NCBI GenBank assembly: GCA_030427555.1 | Contig: JAUIBC010000005.1 | Coordinates: forward strand, 1-37,634 | Reading direction: 5' to 3' | DNA length: 37,634 bases | Source: Gammaproteobacteria bacterium | GTDB lineage: Bacteria; Pseudomonadota; Gammaproteobacteria; Legionellales; Legionellaceae | Part shown: in pieces, positions 16,013 to 24,966 of the stretch | Position numbering within the stretch: the stretch's first letter is position 1 | How the letters are laid out: the number at the start of each line of letters is the position of its first letter | Notes under the pieces: generated by a model | The model's database searches: none | The model's input: only the letters and a program-made list of their open reading frames with translations | What the model was told of the DNA's origin: nothing | Made by a program: the position numbers and the translations under genes

Positions 16013-17278
16013 ATGACCCAATTAATAGACCGACGCAAATCTGGTAATAAAAGTACGGTAAATAGACGACGTTTTTTAAAGCGTTATAAACAACAAATTA
16101 AAAAAGCTGTCTTTGATGCTATTGGTAAACGCAGTATTACCGAAATTGATAAAGGTGAGCAAGTTACTATTCCATCGCGTGATATTTCCGAACCACGGTT
16201 ACAGCATGGTCATGGTGGAGTGGTGGACAGAGTTTTACCTGGTAACGACCAATTCATAGTTGGCGATAAAGTTCCTAAACCTTCCCAAAACGCTGGCCAA
16301 GGCAGTGGTGATTCTGAAGCTAGTAATAGTGGTGAAGGGACTGATGATTTTGTTTTTCAGTTATCGCGTGAAGAGTTTTTAGAAATGTATTTTGAAGATC
16401 TTGAACTGCCTGATCTTGTAAAAAAAGAATTAGCGGGGATTAACACTTTTAAAAATGTGCGTGGAGGGTTTACTGCAACTGGCATACCGACAAACATTAA
16501 TGTATTAAGATCTATGCGCCAAGCAACCGGACGTAGACTGGCTCTTTCTGCAACTTTAAAAAAACGTCTTAATCAAGCAGAAGAAGACCTTAAAAAACTT
16601 GAGCAAAAAGCTAAACCCAATAAAGATGCTATACAAAAACTATTAGATGAAATAGAAGGTTTAAAAAAGAAAATACTTGCCATTCCTTTTATTGATTCTT
16701 TTGATTTACGTTATAACAATAAAATTCGCATTCCTGCGCCAACTACTAAAGCTGTAATGTTTTGCATAATGGATGTCTCAGGATCGATGGATGAACAAAA
16801 AAAAGAGATAGCAAAGCGATTTTTTATTTTGCTTTACCTATTTTTAAAACGTAATTATGCAAACATTGACTTAGTTTTTATTCGTCATCATACATCTGCT
16901 AAAGAAGTAGATGAAAATGACTTCTTTTACTCCAGAGAAACAGGCGGCACGGTAGTATCTAGTTCATTGGAACTTTTATATGAAATAATTAGTAATCGTT
17001 ATAGCCCATCTCAATGGAATATATACGTTGCCCAAGCATCAGATGGAGATAATTGGAATGCAGACTCACCTATTTGTCTTGAGTTAATGCAAAAAAAAAT
17101 CATGCCTCTAGTTCAGTATTTTGCCTATATAGAGATTATGCCTCGTCATCATCAGAGTCTTTGGGAGGTATATGAAAAAGTTAATGAAGAGCATGATAAT
17201 TTCTCTATGGAAAACATCGATAACATCACCAATATTTATCCAGTTTTTAGAGAGTTATTTAAAAGGAAAACGGTATGA
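16013..17278 (+). CDS. yeaH: YeaH/YhbH family protein (DUF444, von Willebrand A-like)
   Basis: A 421-residue partner of PrkA. The N-terminus IDRRKSGNKSTVNRRRFLKRYK and the Gly/Ser-rich linker near residues 95-110 match E. coli YeaH. The C-terminal half is a von Willebrand A-like domain with the metal-site motif DVSGSMD (a DxSxS MIDAS) and a later ETGGTVVSS threonine motif. A coiled-coil segment lies at about residues 175-220. Its biochemical role is not settled; it acts with PrkA and SpoVR in stress adaptation. ATG 16013 has a ribosome site (GAGGG); a TTG at 15998 is a less likely start. Its stop overlaps the ycgB start (ATGA). Confidence 0.95.
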   Translation: MTQLIDRRKSGNKSTVNRRRFLKRYKQQIKKAVFDAIGKRSITEIDKGEQVTIPSRDISEPRLQHGHGGVVDRVLPGNDQFIVGDKVPKPSQNAGQGSGDSEASNSGEGTDDFVFQLSREEFLEMYFEDLELPDLVKKELAGINTFKNVRGGFTATGIPTNINVLRSMRQATGRRLALSATLKKRLNQAEEDLKKLEQKAKPNKDAIQKLLDEIEGLKKKILAIPFIDSFDLRYNNKIRIPAPTTKAVMFCIMDVSGSMDEQKKEIAKRFFILLYLFLKRNYANIDLVFIRHHTSAKEVDENDFFYSRETGGTVVSSSLELLYEIISNRYSPSQWNIYVAQASDGDNWNADSPICLELMQKKIMPLVQYFAYIEIMPRHHQSLWEVYEKVNEEHDNFSMENIDNITNIYPVFRELFKRKTV

Positions 17279-18789
17279 AAAAGAAGCCCATATCAACCGA
17301 TGCAGAATGGACTTTCGAGTTAATAGAAAAATATGATACCGAAATTTCACGTATTGCTAAAAAATATAAATTAGACACTTACCCAAACCAAATTGAAATG
17401 ATTTCTGCTGAACAAATGCTAGACGCTTATGCATCATCAGGGATGCCAATAAACTATAGTCATTGGTCTTTTGGCAAACATTTTGTGACTTATGAGAAAA
17501 ACTATCAACGCGGAGCAATGGGTCTTGCATATGAGCTTGTTATAAATTCTAATCCTTGTATTGCTTATCTAATGGAAGAAAATACTATGGCCATGCAAGC
17601 ATTAGTTATAGCACATGCTTGTTATGGGCATAACTCGTTTTTTAAAAATAATTACTTATTTAAAATGTGGACATGTGCCGATGCTATTATTGACTATTTA
17701 GTTTTTGCTAAAAACTATATTAGTGAATGCGAAGAAAAATATGGAGCAGAAGCAGTCGAAGCTACTATAGACTCATGTCATGCGTTAATGAATTATGGAG
17801 TTGATAAATATAAACATCCACCAGCATTATCCATGCAAGAAGAAAAAATACGTCAACAAAATCGTGAAATATATCTCCAATCAGAAATTAATGAATTATG
17901 GCGAACTATTCCTAAAAGCAAAAAAGATTCGGCAAATAAACAGAAGAAACGCTTTCCTAATGAGCCACAAGAAAATATTTTATATTTTCTTGAAAAGAAT
18001 GCCCCTTTACTTGAACCATGGCAACGTGAAATTGTTAGAATTATTCGAAAAATAGCTCAATATTTTTATCCTCAACAGCAAACTAAAGTCATGAATGAAG
18101 GATGGGCATGTTTTTGGCACTATAATCTGCTACATGATTTATACCAAGAAAACTTAGTAAATGATGCCTTCATGCTCGAAATTTTACAAACTCACACTAA
18201 TGTTATTATGCAACCAGCTTATAATAGTCCTTATTATAGCGGGATAAATCCATACACGCTTGGTTATAATATGATGCAAGATATTAAGAGAATTTGTGAA
18301 AATCCGACTCCTGAGGATGAAAAATGGTTCCCTGATTTTGCAAATACTAATTGGCTTGAGACTATGGATGAAGCCATGCGCTATTATAAGGATGAAAGCT
18401 TCATTGCCCAATACTTGTCACCTAAAATTATGCGCGATTTAAAATTATTTCAAATAGTAGATGATGATCGCTATTCAGAATACCAAATTACATCAATTCA
18501 TAATGAAGACGGCTATCAAAAAATTAGAGAGGCTTTATCAGCACAATATAACCTTGGCAATTTAGAGCCGGATATTCAAGTTTACTCTGTAGACTTAGAA
18601 GGAGATCGAACTTTAACATTACATTATACTCAAAGAAACCGTATACCTCTTGGCAAAACAACAGAAGAAGTATTAAAACACATCCACTCTCTATGGAAGT
18701 ATCCCATACTTCTTAAAGTTATAAATGAAAACGATGAAGTGATTAGCGAATACCGATGTCCACCACCAACACCGCCTATCGCAATATAG
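17275..18789 (+). CDS. ycgB: SpoVR family protein
   Basis: A 504-residue SpoVR/YcgB homologue with the family blocks WTFELIEKYDTEISRIAKKY, MPINYSHWSFGKHF, NPCIAYLMEENTMAMQALVIAHACYGHNSF (Glu/His-rich) and MNEGWACFWHY. The pairs of Glu and His in these blocks suggest a metal site, but the activity is unknown. In Bacillus SpoVR affects spore cortex; in Proteobacteria it accompanies prkA and yeaH. Here it is the third gene of that operon, overlapping yeaH by four bases. In E. coli ycgB is separate from yeaGH, so the linked arrangement is the fuller one. Confidence 0.95.
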   Translation: MKKKPISTDAEWTFELIEKYDTEISRIAKKYKLDTYPNQIEMISAEQMLDAYASSGMPINYSHWSFGKHFVTYEKNYQRGAMGLAYELVINSNPCIAYLMEENTMAMQALVIAHACYGHNSFFKNNYLFKMWTCADAIIDYLVFAKNYISECEEKYGAEAVEATIDSCHALMNYGVDKYKHPPALSMQEEKIRQQNREIYLQSEINELWRTIPKSKKDSANKQKKRFPNEPQENILYFLEKNAPLLEPWQREIVRIIRKIAQYFYPQQQTKVMNEGWACFWHYNLLHDLYQENLVNDAFMLEILQTHTNVIMQPAYNSPYYSGINPYTLGYNMMQDIKRICENPTPEDEKWFPDFANTNWLETMDEAMRYYKDESFIAQYLSPKIMRDLKLFQIVDDDRYSEYQITSIHNEDGYQKIREALSAQYNLGNLEPDIQVYSVDLEGDRTLTLHYTQRNRIPLGKTTEEVLKHIHSLWKYPILLKVINENDEVISEYRCPPPTPPIAI

Positions 18790-18805
18790 TTGGTGATGCT
18801 ATATT
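18783..18805. terminator. Possible bidirectional hairpin between ycgB and the hydrogenase operon
   Basis: AATATAG (18783-18789) and CTATATT (18799-18805) form a 7-bp AT-rich stem with a 9-base loop, exactly in the 9-base gap between two convergent genes and running into both. It is followed by only a short T-run. The stem is weak, so termination here is uncertain. Confidence 0.3.
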
Positions 18806-19272
18806 TTAGTCATGCTTGTAATTTCTATATTAATTCTGCGTGCTACTTCTTGGGATGCTATTTCTACTAATGATGATAGGTTATTAGTAGAAATAGATGC
18901 AAAATCTATTTCTACGCCATAGAAAATAATTTCTTTAGGCAAAGAACTAATAGCTTCACCAATTTCTAAAGCTTGTGCAATGCCAACATCGTGGGTAGTA
19001 AGCACAGATTTTAGTTCTTTAATTTCATTTTTATATAGTTTATGAATAGTACCGATTGGTTTACTTGATATTACTGCATCTACTAAATATACCATATATG
19101 CGCCGCGCATTAATTCTAGTAAGTGCATGCCAGGCCTATCATGCTTTTCTATAACTAGTCGATTTGGTATGTTGTTTTTAAATTTTTCTTGTTCTTTTAA
19201 TATATTATCTATAACCATCCAACCAACTTTATCATCCCCATATGGTGAGCCTATGCCTAAAATTTTTATCAT
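18799..19272 (-). CDS. Hydrogenase maturation endopeptidase (HyaD/HycI type)
   Basis: This protease cuts the C-terminal peptide from the hydrogenase large subunit once nickel is inserted. The 157-residue protein begins MIKILGIGSPYGDDKVGWM, with the nickel-contacting acidic residue in GIGSPYGDD. It also has HDRPGMHLLELM and VYLVDAVISS, and the THDVGIAQALEIGE segment typical of the family. The ATG at 19272 overlaps the hydA stop as ATGA; a further upstream start inside hydA would add 16 unrelated residues. It is the last gene of the hyd operon, directly after its substrate HydA. Confidence 0.92.
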   Translation of the reverse strand: MIKILGIGSPYGDDKVGWMVIDNILKEQEKFKNNIPNRLVIEKHDRPGMHLLELMRGAYMVYLVDAVISSKPIGTIHKLYKNEIKELKSVLTTHDVGIAQALEIGEAISSLPKEIIFYGVEIDFASISTNNLSSLVEIASQEVARRINIEITSMTKI

Positions 19273-20567
19273 AAATATTCTAATTTCAAGTTTAAAAAAT
19301 GAGTTGCGCAAGATATACAAGGATCGTAATTTCGAATAATCATTTCACTATGTGCACGTAGTTCAGCAACAGGTTTATTTAAACCAAATTGTTTTAATGA
19401 GCAGATCAAATCTTCTTCTATACGAGCTTGATTTTGGCTGGTTGGAGGCACAATTCGTGCTTGTTTTATCTTAAATTGTTTATCTAATTCATAAGAATGC
19501 CACAATAATCCACGCGGCGCTTCAGTGCAACCATATCCTATTCCAGCTTGGGGCTTAATCGCATCAATAGATGACTTTGGTATAGTATAATTACTTAAAA
19601 TACGAATTGTTTCTAATATGCCATAATATACTTCTATTGCTCGTGCAATTATACTGTGGCACATATTTTGACTTGGGAAATTTATACCTAATTTTTGTAA
19701 CAACAAATGAATTTCAACCGGCAAAAATCCAAAGCAATTATTAATTCTCGCTAATGGTCCAACTAAATATGGTTTATCTTGTAATTTACAATGCAAAGCT
19801 GTTGAATAAGGAACTTGATACTCTTTAAAATAATCCGCAAACTCTTCTTTAGAGATATTTAAACCTTTATTAGATACAATATTACCTTCACATATTGGAT
19901 ATTCAGTTGCATGGTATAAAGAAACAGAAGTAAAATCCTGCGTGTTATCTGGAAGTGGTAAAGTTGTAAGCCAAGTAAGCAAAGCCTCGCAGTCAGCGAT
20001 TAGTTTCTTAGCTTGTTTTAAAATTTTTGTGATTTCATCGATTTTTGGCGCATGATAAAAACCACCAACACATGCTCCAACAGGATTAACAGAGCGCTTG
20101 CCGAATAGTTTAATTAACCTATTACCAAATTCTTGTAGTCTTAATCCTCGACGTACTTCTTCAGGGTTAGATTTTGCCATATCTGCCGCGGTTTTAAATC
20201 CAAGAAAGTCTGGTAGTGCTAATAGGTGAATATGTAAACTATGGCTTTCTATCCATTCGCCACAATAAAATACTCGGCGCATATTTCTAACCCATTCAGA
20301 TTGCTTGTAATTAAAACACTGTTCAATTGCTTGCGCTGCACTCATTTGATAAGCAACAGGACAAATACCACAAATTCGTGCAACAATATCGATAACATCT
20401 TGGTAGTCGCGTCCTTCTAAAAATTTTTCAAACAAGCGCGGAGGTTCGAAAATTTTTAGTTGTAAAAATTCGATATTATTATTTTTAATTTGTAATTCTA
20501 ATGCACCTTCACCCTCGACTCGCGCTAAAACGGGGATATTTAACTTAATATTACTATTTTTTGACAA
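19269..20567 (-). CDS. hydA: Group 3b [NiFe]-hydrogenase large subunit (alpha)
   Basis: This subunit holds the NiFe active site of a soluble NAD(P)-linked hydrogenase, also called sulfhydrogenase. The L1 motif RICGICPVAYQMSA gives ligands Cys66 and Cys69, and the L2 motif DPCISCATH gives Cys417 and Cys420. After His423 a nine-residue tail (FLNLKLEYL) remains; this is the peptide expected to be removed by the downstream protease. At 432 residues it has normal length. The Tyr in place of His after L1 (PVAYQ) is, from memory, usual in group 3b. The start is TTG with AAGGGA about 9 bases upstream; it overlaps hydD by 14 bases. Confidence 0.95.
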   Translation of the reverse strand: MSKNSNIKLNIPVLARVEGEGALELQIKNNNIEFLQLKIFEPPRLFEKFLEGRDYQDVIDIVARICGICPVAYQMSAAQAIEQCFNYKQSEWVRNMRRVFYCGEWIESHSLHIHLLALPDFLGFKTAADMAKSNPEEVRRGLRLQEFGNRLIKLFGKRSVNPVGACVGGFYHAPKIDEITKILKQAKKLIADCEALLTWLTTLPLPDNTQDFTSVSLYHATEYPICEGNIVSNKGLNISKEEFADYFKEYQVPYSTALHCKLQDKPYLVGPLARINNCFGFLPVEIHLLLQKLGINFPSQNMCHSIIARAIEVYYGILETIRILSNYTIPKSSIDAIKPQAGIGYGCTEAPRGLLWHSYELDKQFKIKQARIVPPTSQNQARIEEDLICSLKQFGLNKPVAELRAHSEMIIRNYDPCISCATHFLNLKLEYL

Positions 20568-21348
20568 TTTTTATTCCCTTAAAATATTCTCCAGCCTGTT
20601 TGAAAGTCGGGGCTTGATTATTAATATGTAAAAATTTTTGCGCAATATCTTGTTTAGTAAAACCTATATTCTCAAAATATGAACCTAACGCTATAGCATT
20701 ATTATTTTCAGAAGGACCATAACAGCCATAACATGCTCGCCCAATACTCGGACATAAAGCGCCACATCCGGTTTGAGTTACTGGCCCCAAACATGGTAAA
20801 TCCTTAGTAACTAAAACACAGGGATTATTTTGCCTTTTACAATCTAAACAAACGGAATCACGTTTAATTTCTGGAAATGTACCAAGTGCCAAGCAACGCA
20901 GCGCATCTAAAACTTGCGCTGTATTAACAGGACATCCCCATAATTCTAAATCAACATGAATGTGCGTACTTATTGCTGTAGAAGTTGCCAAACTATCGAT
21001 TGTTTTAGGGGTTGCATAAATAGCGCTCATCCATTCTTGATGATTAGCAAAATTCCTAAGTGCTTGGATTCCGCCGGCTGTTGCGCAAGCTCCTATTGTA
21101 ATTACGTAATGACTATTATTACGTATTTTTTGAATACGCTTTTTATCTTCTGGAGTAGTAATGCTTCCTTCAATAAAAGATATATCTACTTTGGCATCAA
21201 CATCTAATTTACCAAATTCTGCAAAGTGTACTATTTCAAATATTTCAGCAATCGTTAATAGATTTTCACCGGCATTTAAAAATGCTAATTGACAGCCATC
21301 ACAAGATGTAAATTTATGCACAGCTAAACGTTGCTTTGCCATAGTCAT
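20554..21348 (-). CDS. hydD: Group 3b [NiFe]-hydrogenase small subunit (delta)
   Basis: The 264-residue small subunit carries the iron-sulfur clusters that pass electrons away from the NiFe site. The N-terminal FTSCDGCQLAFLN provides the first cysteines of the proximal [4Fe-4S] cluster, with further ligands in TIGACATAGG and LELWGCPVNT. A cysteine-rich C-terminal part (CLDCKRQNNPC, LPCLGP, GCGALCPSIGRACYGCYGP) fits the extra cubane clusters of this class. It has no Tat signal, so the enzyme is cytosolic. The ATG directly follows the hydG stop codon (TAAATG); an in-frame ATG two codons later is an alternative. Confidence 0.95.
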   Translation of the reverse strand: MTMAKQRLAVHKFTSCDGCQLAFLNAGENLLTIAEIFEIVHFAEFGKLDVDAKVDISFIEGSITTPEDKKRIQKIRNNSHYVITIGACATAGGIQALRNFANHQEWMSAIYATPKTIDSLATSTAISTHIHVDLELWGCPVNTAQVLDALRCLALGTFPEIKRDSVCLDCKRQNNPCVLVTKDLPCLGPVTQTGCGALCPSIGRACYGCYGPSENNNAIALGSYFENIGFTKQDIAQKFLHINNQAPTFKQAGEYFKGIKIVKK

Positions 21349-22188
21349 TTAAAATCCAGGGATATTAAATAGTTCTTTAATTTCAGTATAGGCAAAAACA
21401 GGGCCGTCTTTACAAATAAATTTTCCACCATACTGACAATGTCCGCAATGACCAATACCACATTGCATGTTGCGTTCCATACTTAAATATAGATTATTTT
21501 CTGGTATGTCTTTTTGCTGTAAAGCATTGATAGCCGCAAGCATCATGCCTTCAGGGCCACACATCATAACTATACTATTATGTGCTTGTAGGTCTAAAGT
21601 TTTTATCATATCGGTAACATGACCAGTAGCCCATGGCCATTGTAATCCTGATTTTTCAGCAGCAATATGTACTTCTGTACGCGAAGACTCACTCCATTTT
21701 TTATATTTCTGCATAAAAATAAAGTCATCACTGTGTTTTACACCTTGCAATATTATTAACTTACCATACTCATTTCTACGCGCTAATATATAATTAATAA
21801 CCGCAACAGTAGGGGCGCAGCCTAAACCGCCTGTTACAATGATGACATCTTTATTTTTAGCAATCTCAAGCGGCCAACCACGACCAAAAGGTCCTCTAAT
21901 TCCAATATAATCTCCTGGCTTTAATAATTTAAAAGCTTTCGTTACTCGCCCAACAATTCTAATTGTATGCTGTAAAATTTCGTTATCTTCAGGATTAGAG
22001 ACAATTGAGATAGGAATTTCGCCTATTCCATATAAGTACAACATATTAAATTGCCCAGGCTTAAAAGCAAAAAGCTGGCGATGCTCTTTATTAGTTATCC
22101 TCATATCAAGCGAAAAAATATTTTTAGCCTCTTGAACATTAGCTATAATTTCGGCGCTCATTGGTAAATATGGATCTTGTTTATTCAT
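21349..22188 (-). CDS. hydG: Hydrogenase gamma subunit, FAD/NAD(P)-binding reductase
   Basis: A 279-residue ferredoxin-reductase-type flavoprotein that exchanges electrons with NAD(P)H. It has the flavin-binding beta-barrel ([12 protein letters not shown], then IPISIVSNP), the NAD(P) fold with [14 protein letters not shown], and [11 protein letters not shown]-terminal cysteine cluster ([23 protein letters not shown]) holds a [2Fe-2S] centre, as in dihydroorotate dehydrogenase PyrK-like proteins. The gene overlaps hydB by 8 bases and ends directly before hydD. Not to be confused with the radical-SAM HydG of [FeFe]-hydrogenases. Confidence 0.94.
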   Translation of the reverse strand: MNKQDPYLPMSAEIIANVQEAKNIFSLDMRITNKEHRQLFAFKPGQFNMLYLYGIGEIPISIVSNPEDNEILQHTIRIVGRVTKAFKLLKPGDYIGIRGPFGRGWPLEIAKNKDVIIVTGGLGCAPTVAVINYILARRNEYGKLIILQGVKHSDDFIFMQKYKKWSESSRTEVHIAAEKSGLQWPWATGHVTDMIKTLDLQAHNSIVMMCGPEGMMLAAINALQQKDIPENNLYLSMERNMQCGIGHCGHCQYGGKFICKDGPVFAYTEIKELFNIPGF

Positions 22189-23287
22189 CTGCTTTATCCA
22201 ATGCTGCTAATTCTTCGGTGACATCTATTCCCACAGGGCAGAAAGTAATACAACGTCCACAACCTACGCAGCCACTAGTTCCAAATTGGTCAAACCAGCT
22301 GCCAAATTTATGAGTAAGCCATTGTCGATAACGTTTTTGCGTATCTTTACGTATTACTTTACCAACGATATAACTATGCCCACTAGTAAAACAAGAATCC
22401 CAGGTACGAATATGCTCACTTTCATTTTTGCCTAAATTACTAGTATCATGTTCACTATGACAAAAACAAGTGGGGCATACTTGAGTACAATTTCCGCAAG
22501 ATAAACAACGATTAGCAACCTCATTCCATCTTGGATGCTCTAGATTATTAAATAATAAATCTTTTAGTTTAGAACTATTATCGAAAGGAACCTTTTTAGT
22601 TTGCATTTTAGTGGTTTTTGCAATAACTTTTTTTACCGCAGCTTTTTGTGTGGCATTCGCTAAATTTACATTTAATTGTAGAACTATCTCAGCACCTTTT
22701 TCACTTCCGGATTGAATTACAAAGCCATCTTTAATTTCAGTTAATAAAATATCGTAAGAGCTTTTAATTTCAGGGCCTGAGCCCGCGGATACACAAAAAC
22801 AATTAGCAGAAGAGTAACTACAATTTACTCCAATAATAAATAAATTTTTACGTCGTTCTTTATATCTCGGATCACAATATTCACCTTCTAAGAAAACCTT
22901 ATCTTGGATTTCCATAGCGTGAATATCACATGCTCGCGCGCCTATAATTGCAATTGGTTTTTCTTCTTTTTGAGTGGGTTCGAAAGCTAATTTTCCATTT
23001 TCATCACGTACAACTTTCCACGCAGTTTCTTCTGGTTTAAATAATAATGGTTTAATAGCTTGCGGGCCATTTGAGAATGCAAATGCAAGATTACTTTTGA
23101 TTTTCTCTAAACGATATTGGCCAGGAGATTGTTTATCGCGTATTCCCCAAGGCAACTCTTCTATGCTAGTTAAAGAATCATAAGCGATAATACCATCGCG
23201 AACTTTGGGCCCAATACATGTAAATCCTTTTTTTTGTAATAAATCTAATAAAGAATTAAATTCTGAATACAATAAAAAATATTGCAT
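22181..23287 (-). CDS. hydB: Hydrogenase beta subunit, two [4Fe-4S] ferredoxin-type protein
   Basis: The 368-residue beta subunit links the hydrogenase dimer to the flavoprotein. The C-terminal part has two ferredoxin motifs, [16 protein letters not shown] and [16 protein letters not shown]. The middle has another conserved cysteine region, [19 protein letters not shown] and [12 protein letters not shown], as in the anaerobic sulfite reductase A / HydB family. The ATG at 23287 has GGAG about 9 bases upstream. It is the first gene of the hydBGDA-protease operon; a candidate promoter lies about 70 bases upstream. Confidence 0.95.
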   Translation of the reverse strand: MQYFLLYSEFNSLLDLLQKKGFTCIGPKVRDGIIAYDSLTSIEELPWGIRDKQSPGQYRLEKIKSNLAFAFSNGPQAIKPLLFKPEETAWKVVRDENGKLAFEPTQKEEKPIAIIGARACDIHAMEIQDKVFLEGEYCDPRYKERRKNLFIIGVNCSYSSANCFCVSAGSGPEIKSSYDILLTEIKDGFVIQSGSEKGAEIVLQLNVNLANATQKAAVKKVIAKTTKMQTKKVPFDNSSKLKDLLFNNLEHPRWNEVANRCLSCGNCTQVCPTCFCHSEHDTSNLGKNESEHIRTWDSCFTSGHSYIVGKVIRKDTQKRYRQWLTHKFGSWFDQFGTSGCVGCGRCITFCPVGIDVTEELAALDKADE

Positions 23288-23351
23288 AAGGTTAACTCCG
23301 TGTATGTTTCCTTATTTTTTAGACCAAGGCTCTTAAGTATCTTGGGCATAA

Positions 23352-23858
23352 GTAAGATTGTACAGAAATTATTATCAAACTCAATTCGTAAAAAAATTTG
23401 GGGTAGTGAATTGTGGTGCTAAGGATGCAATTAAAATTTCATGATGTTCAATAAATGATATAAGATCCATTTGTAATGCTAATTTTTATTTGTCGGTAGC
23501 TCAACTCCCTTATGACTCTAAGCTTCGTTTATTATTTGTAGCAATAAAGGCGGGGAATGTAAAAATATGTTACATATGTTTTATCAATTTATGACACCCC
23601 CTACTTGATATATATGATAAAGAAACAGAACAAACCACAATGGAAATGGCATATGCAAGTAGTAATCTTTATATGGTAGACGTTATAAGAAGGATAGTTA
23701 TAACACAACAACTGGAATTAAAGAAGGTAAATAGAAAAACAAGAGATTCTATCGATGGATTTTTATTACAAAAAGAACCAAAATATCCTTTACTAAGACT
23801 AATAGAGCAGATATTTTGTGGGGATGTAACAGCTCATCATGAACGGAATATAAAGTAA
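23352..23858 (+). pseudogene. Decayed coding frame with two in-frame TGA stops
   Basis: On the forward strand one frame stays open from 23352 to 23855 except for TGA at 23442-23444 and 23592-23594, before a TAA at 23856-23858. In DNA this AT-rich, about a dozen stops would be expected over 169 codons. The three pieces read as protein-like sequence: KKFGVVNCGAKDAIKIS, then DSKLRLLFVAIKAGNVKIC, then PLLDIYDKETEQTT through RLIEQIF. The LLFVAIKAGNV stretch faintly resembles an ankyrin repeat, but the family is not identified. No credible start codon or ribosome site is visible. The last piece alone could be read from ATG 23640 (72 residues), though without a ribosome site. It lies antisense between hydB and hypE. 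Confidence 0.5.
23357..23384 (-). promoter_or_regulatory. Candidate promoter of the hydBGDA operon
   Basis: Reverse-strand TTGAGT (23384-23379) and TACAAT (23362-23357) are separated by 16 bases, about 70 bases upstream of hydB. A short inverted repeat, CCAAG at 23324-23328 with CTTGG at 23341-23345, lies in the leader. The promoter falls within the decayed frame on the other strand. Confidence 0.4.
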
Positions 23859-23870
23859 ATAAAAACTTTA

Positions 23871-23898
23871 AGGAGAGTGTCCATCTAACTGTGTGAAC
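23871..23898 (+). mobile_element. Possible solo terminal inverted repeat of an IS256-family element
   Basis: The bases AGGAGAGTGTCCATCTAACTGTGTGAAC resemble IS256-family ends (the IS256 end, from memory, begins GATAAAGTCCGTATAATTGTGT). About 18 of 25 positions agree by eye, including the GTCC and the TGTGT core. No transposase or second end is seen nearby; hypE ends 13 bases further on, so only a remnant could be present. Confidence 0.3.
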
Positions 23899-23910
23899 GC
23901 TTAGAATCTG

Positions 23911-24966
23911 CTAACAAATCCTAGGTAATTGTTCTCCTACTAACCAATCAACGATCCGTTTACCACCTAATTTGGTTTTAAGCTGTACAAAGTTATTTGG
24001 ATCTTGTATAACTTCACCAATAATTTCTGCATGTTGTCCCATTGGGTGAGAACGCATAGTAGTAAGGATGCGAGAACTATCTTCACTAGCGCAGACAACT
24101 ATACATTTGCCTTCATTTGCCACATATAAAGGATCTAAGCCAAGTAGTTCACAAGCTCCTTTTACTTCTAAACGGCAAGGGATTTTACTTTCATCAATTA
24201 ACATACCAACGTTAGACTGAGCCGCAATTTCATTAAGGGTTGTTGCTAATCCACCTCTAGTCGGATCGCGCAAACAATGGATATTCGGTGAAGTATTAAG
24301 TAAAGTTGCAACTAAATCATTTAAAGGCGCAGTATCAGATAAAAGTGTAGTTGCAAACTGTAAATTATTGCGTAAAGACATAATAGCAATACCATGATCA
24401 CCAATATGGCCATTAATTAAAATATGATCGCCTGGTTTAGCTCTATCTCCAGAAATATCAACACCTTCCATAACTTTGCCAATGCCAGTTGTGGTAATAT
24501 ATACTCCATCTCCTTTACCACGCTCAACAACTTTAGTATCACCAGTAATAATTGGCACATTAACTGCTGATGCCGCCTCTGCCATTGAATAAACAATTTT
24601 CTTTAAATCGCAAAGCTTGAAACCTTCTTCCAAAATAAAACTAACCGCTAAATACAATGGAGTTGCGCCAAGCATGGCTAAATCATTAATTGTGCCATTG
24701 ATTGCTAATGACCCAATATCTCCGCCAGGAAAAAATAATGGGGAAATCACGTGAGCATCTGTTGTCATTACCATACGACCATCATTTACTAAAAAATCAG
24801 CCGCATCGTTTTGCTTTGCCAACCACTCATTGGAGAAGGCTTTATAAAACAATTGTTCTATAAGTCTTTTTGTAGAGCGTCCGCCACTACCATGAGTTAA
24901 ATCTACAGTATCTTTTTTAAAATTAATTTTCACAACGGAATGAGGTTTTTCAATTGTTTCTGTCAT
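23911..24966 (-). CDS. hypE: Hydrogenase maturation protein HypE
   Basis: HypE takes the carbamoyl group from HypF on its C-terminal cysteine and dehydrates it to the cyanide ligand of the active-site iron. The 351-residue protein has LTHGSGGRSTKRLI near residue 23, ITGDTKVVERGKGDG, DPTRGGLATTLNEIA, and ends in PRIC with the essential terminal Cys. The ATG at 24966 overlaps the hypD stop as ATGA and has AAGGA about 8 bases upstream. Longer upstream starts fall inside hypD and look unlike the family. It is the last gene of the hyp operon. Confidence 0.96.
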   Translation of the reverse strand: MTETIEKPHSVVKINFKKDTVDLTHGSGGRSTKRLIEQLFYKAFSNEWLAKQNDAADFLVNDGRMVMTTDAHVISPLFFPGGDIGSLAINGTINDLAMLGATPLYLAVSFILEEGFKLCDLKKIVYSMAEAASAVNVPIITGDTKVVERGKGDGVYITTTGIGKVMEGVDISGDRAKPGDHILINGHIGDHGIAIMSLRNNLQFATTLLSDTAPLNDLVATLLNTSPNIHCLRDPTRGGLATTLNEIAAQSNVGMLIDESKIPCRLEVKGACELLGLDPLYVANEGKCIVVCASEDSSRILTTMRSHPMGQHAEIIGEVIQDPNNFVQLKTKLGGKRIVDWLVGEQLPRIC

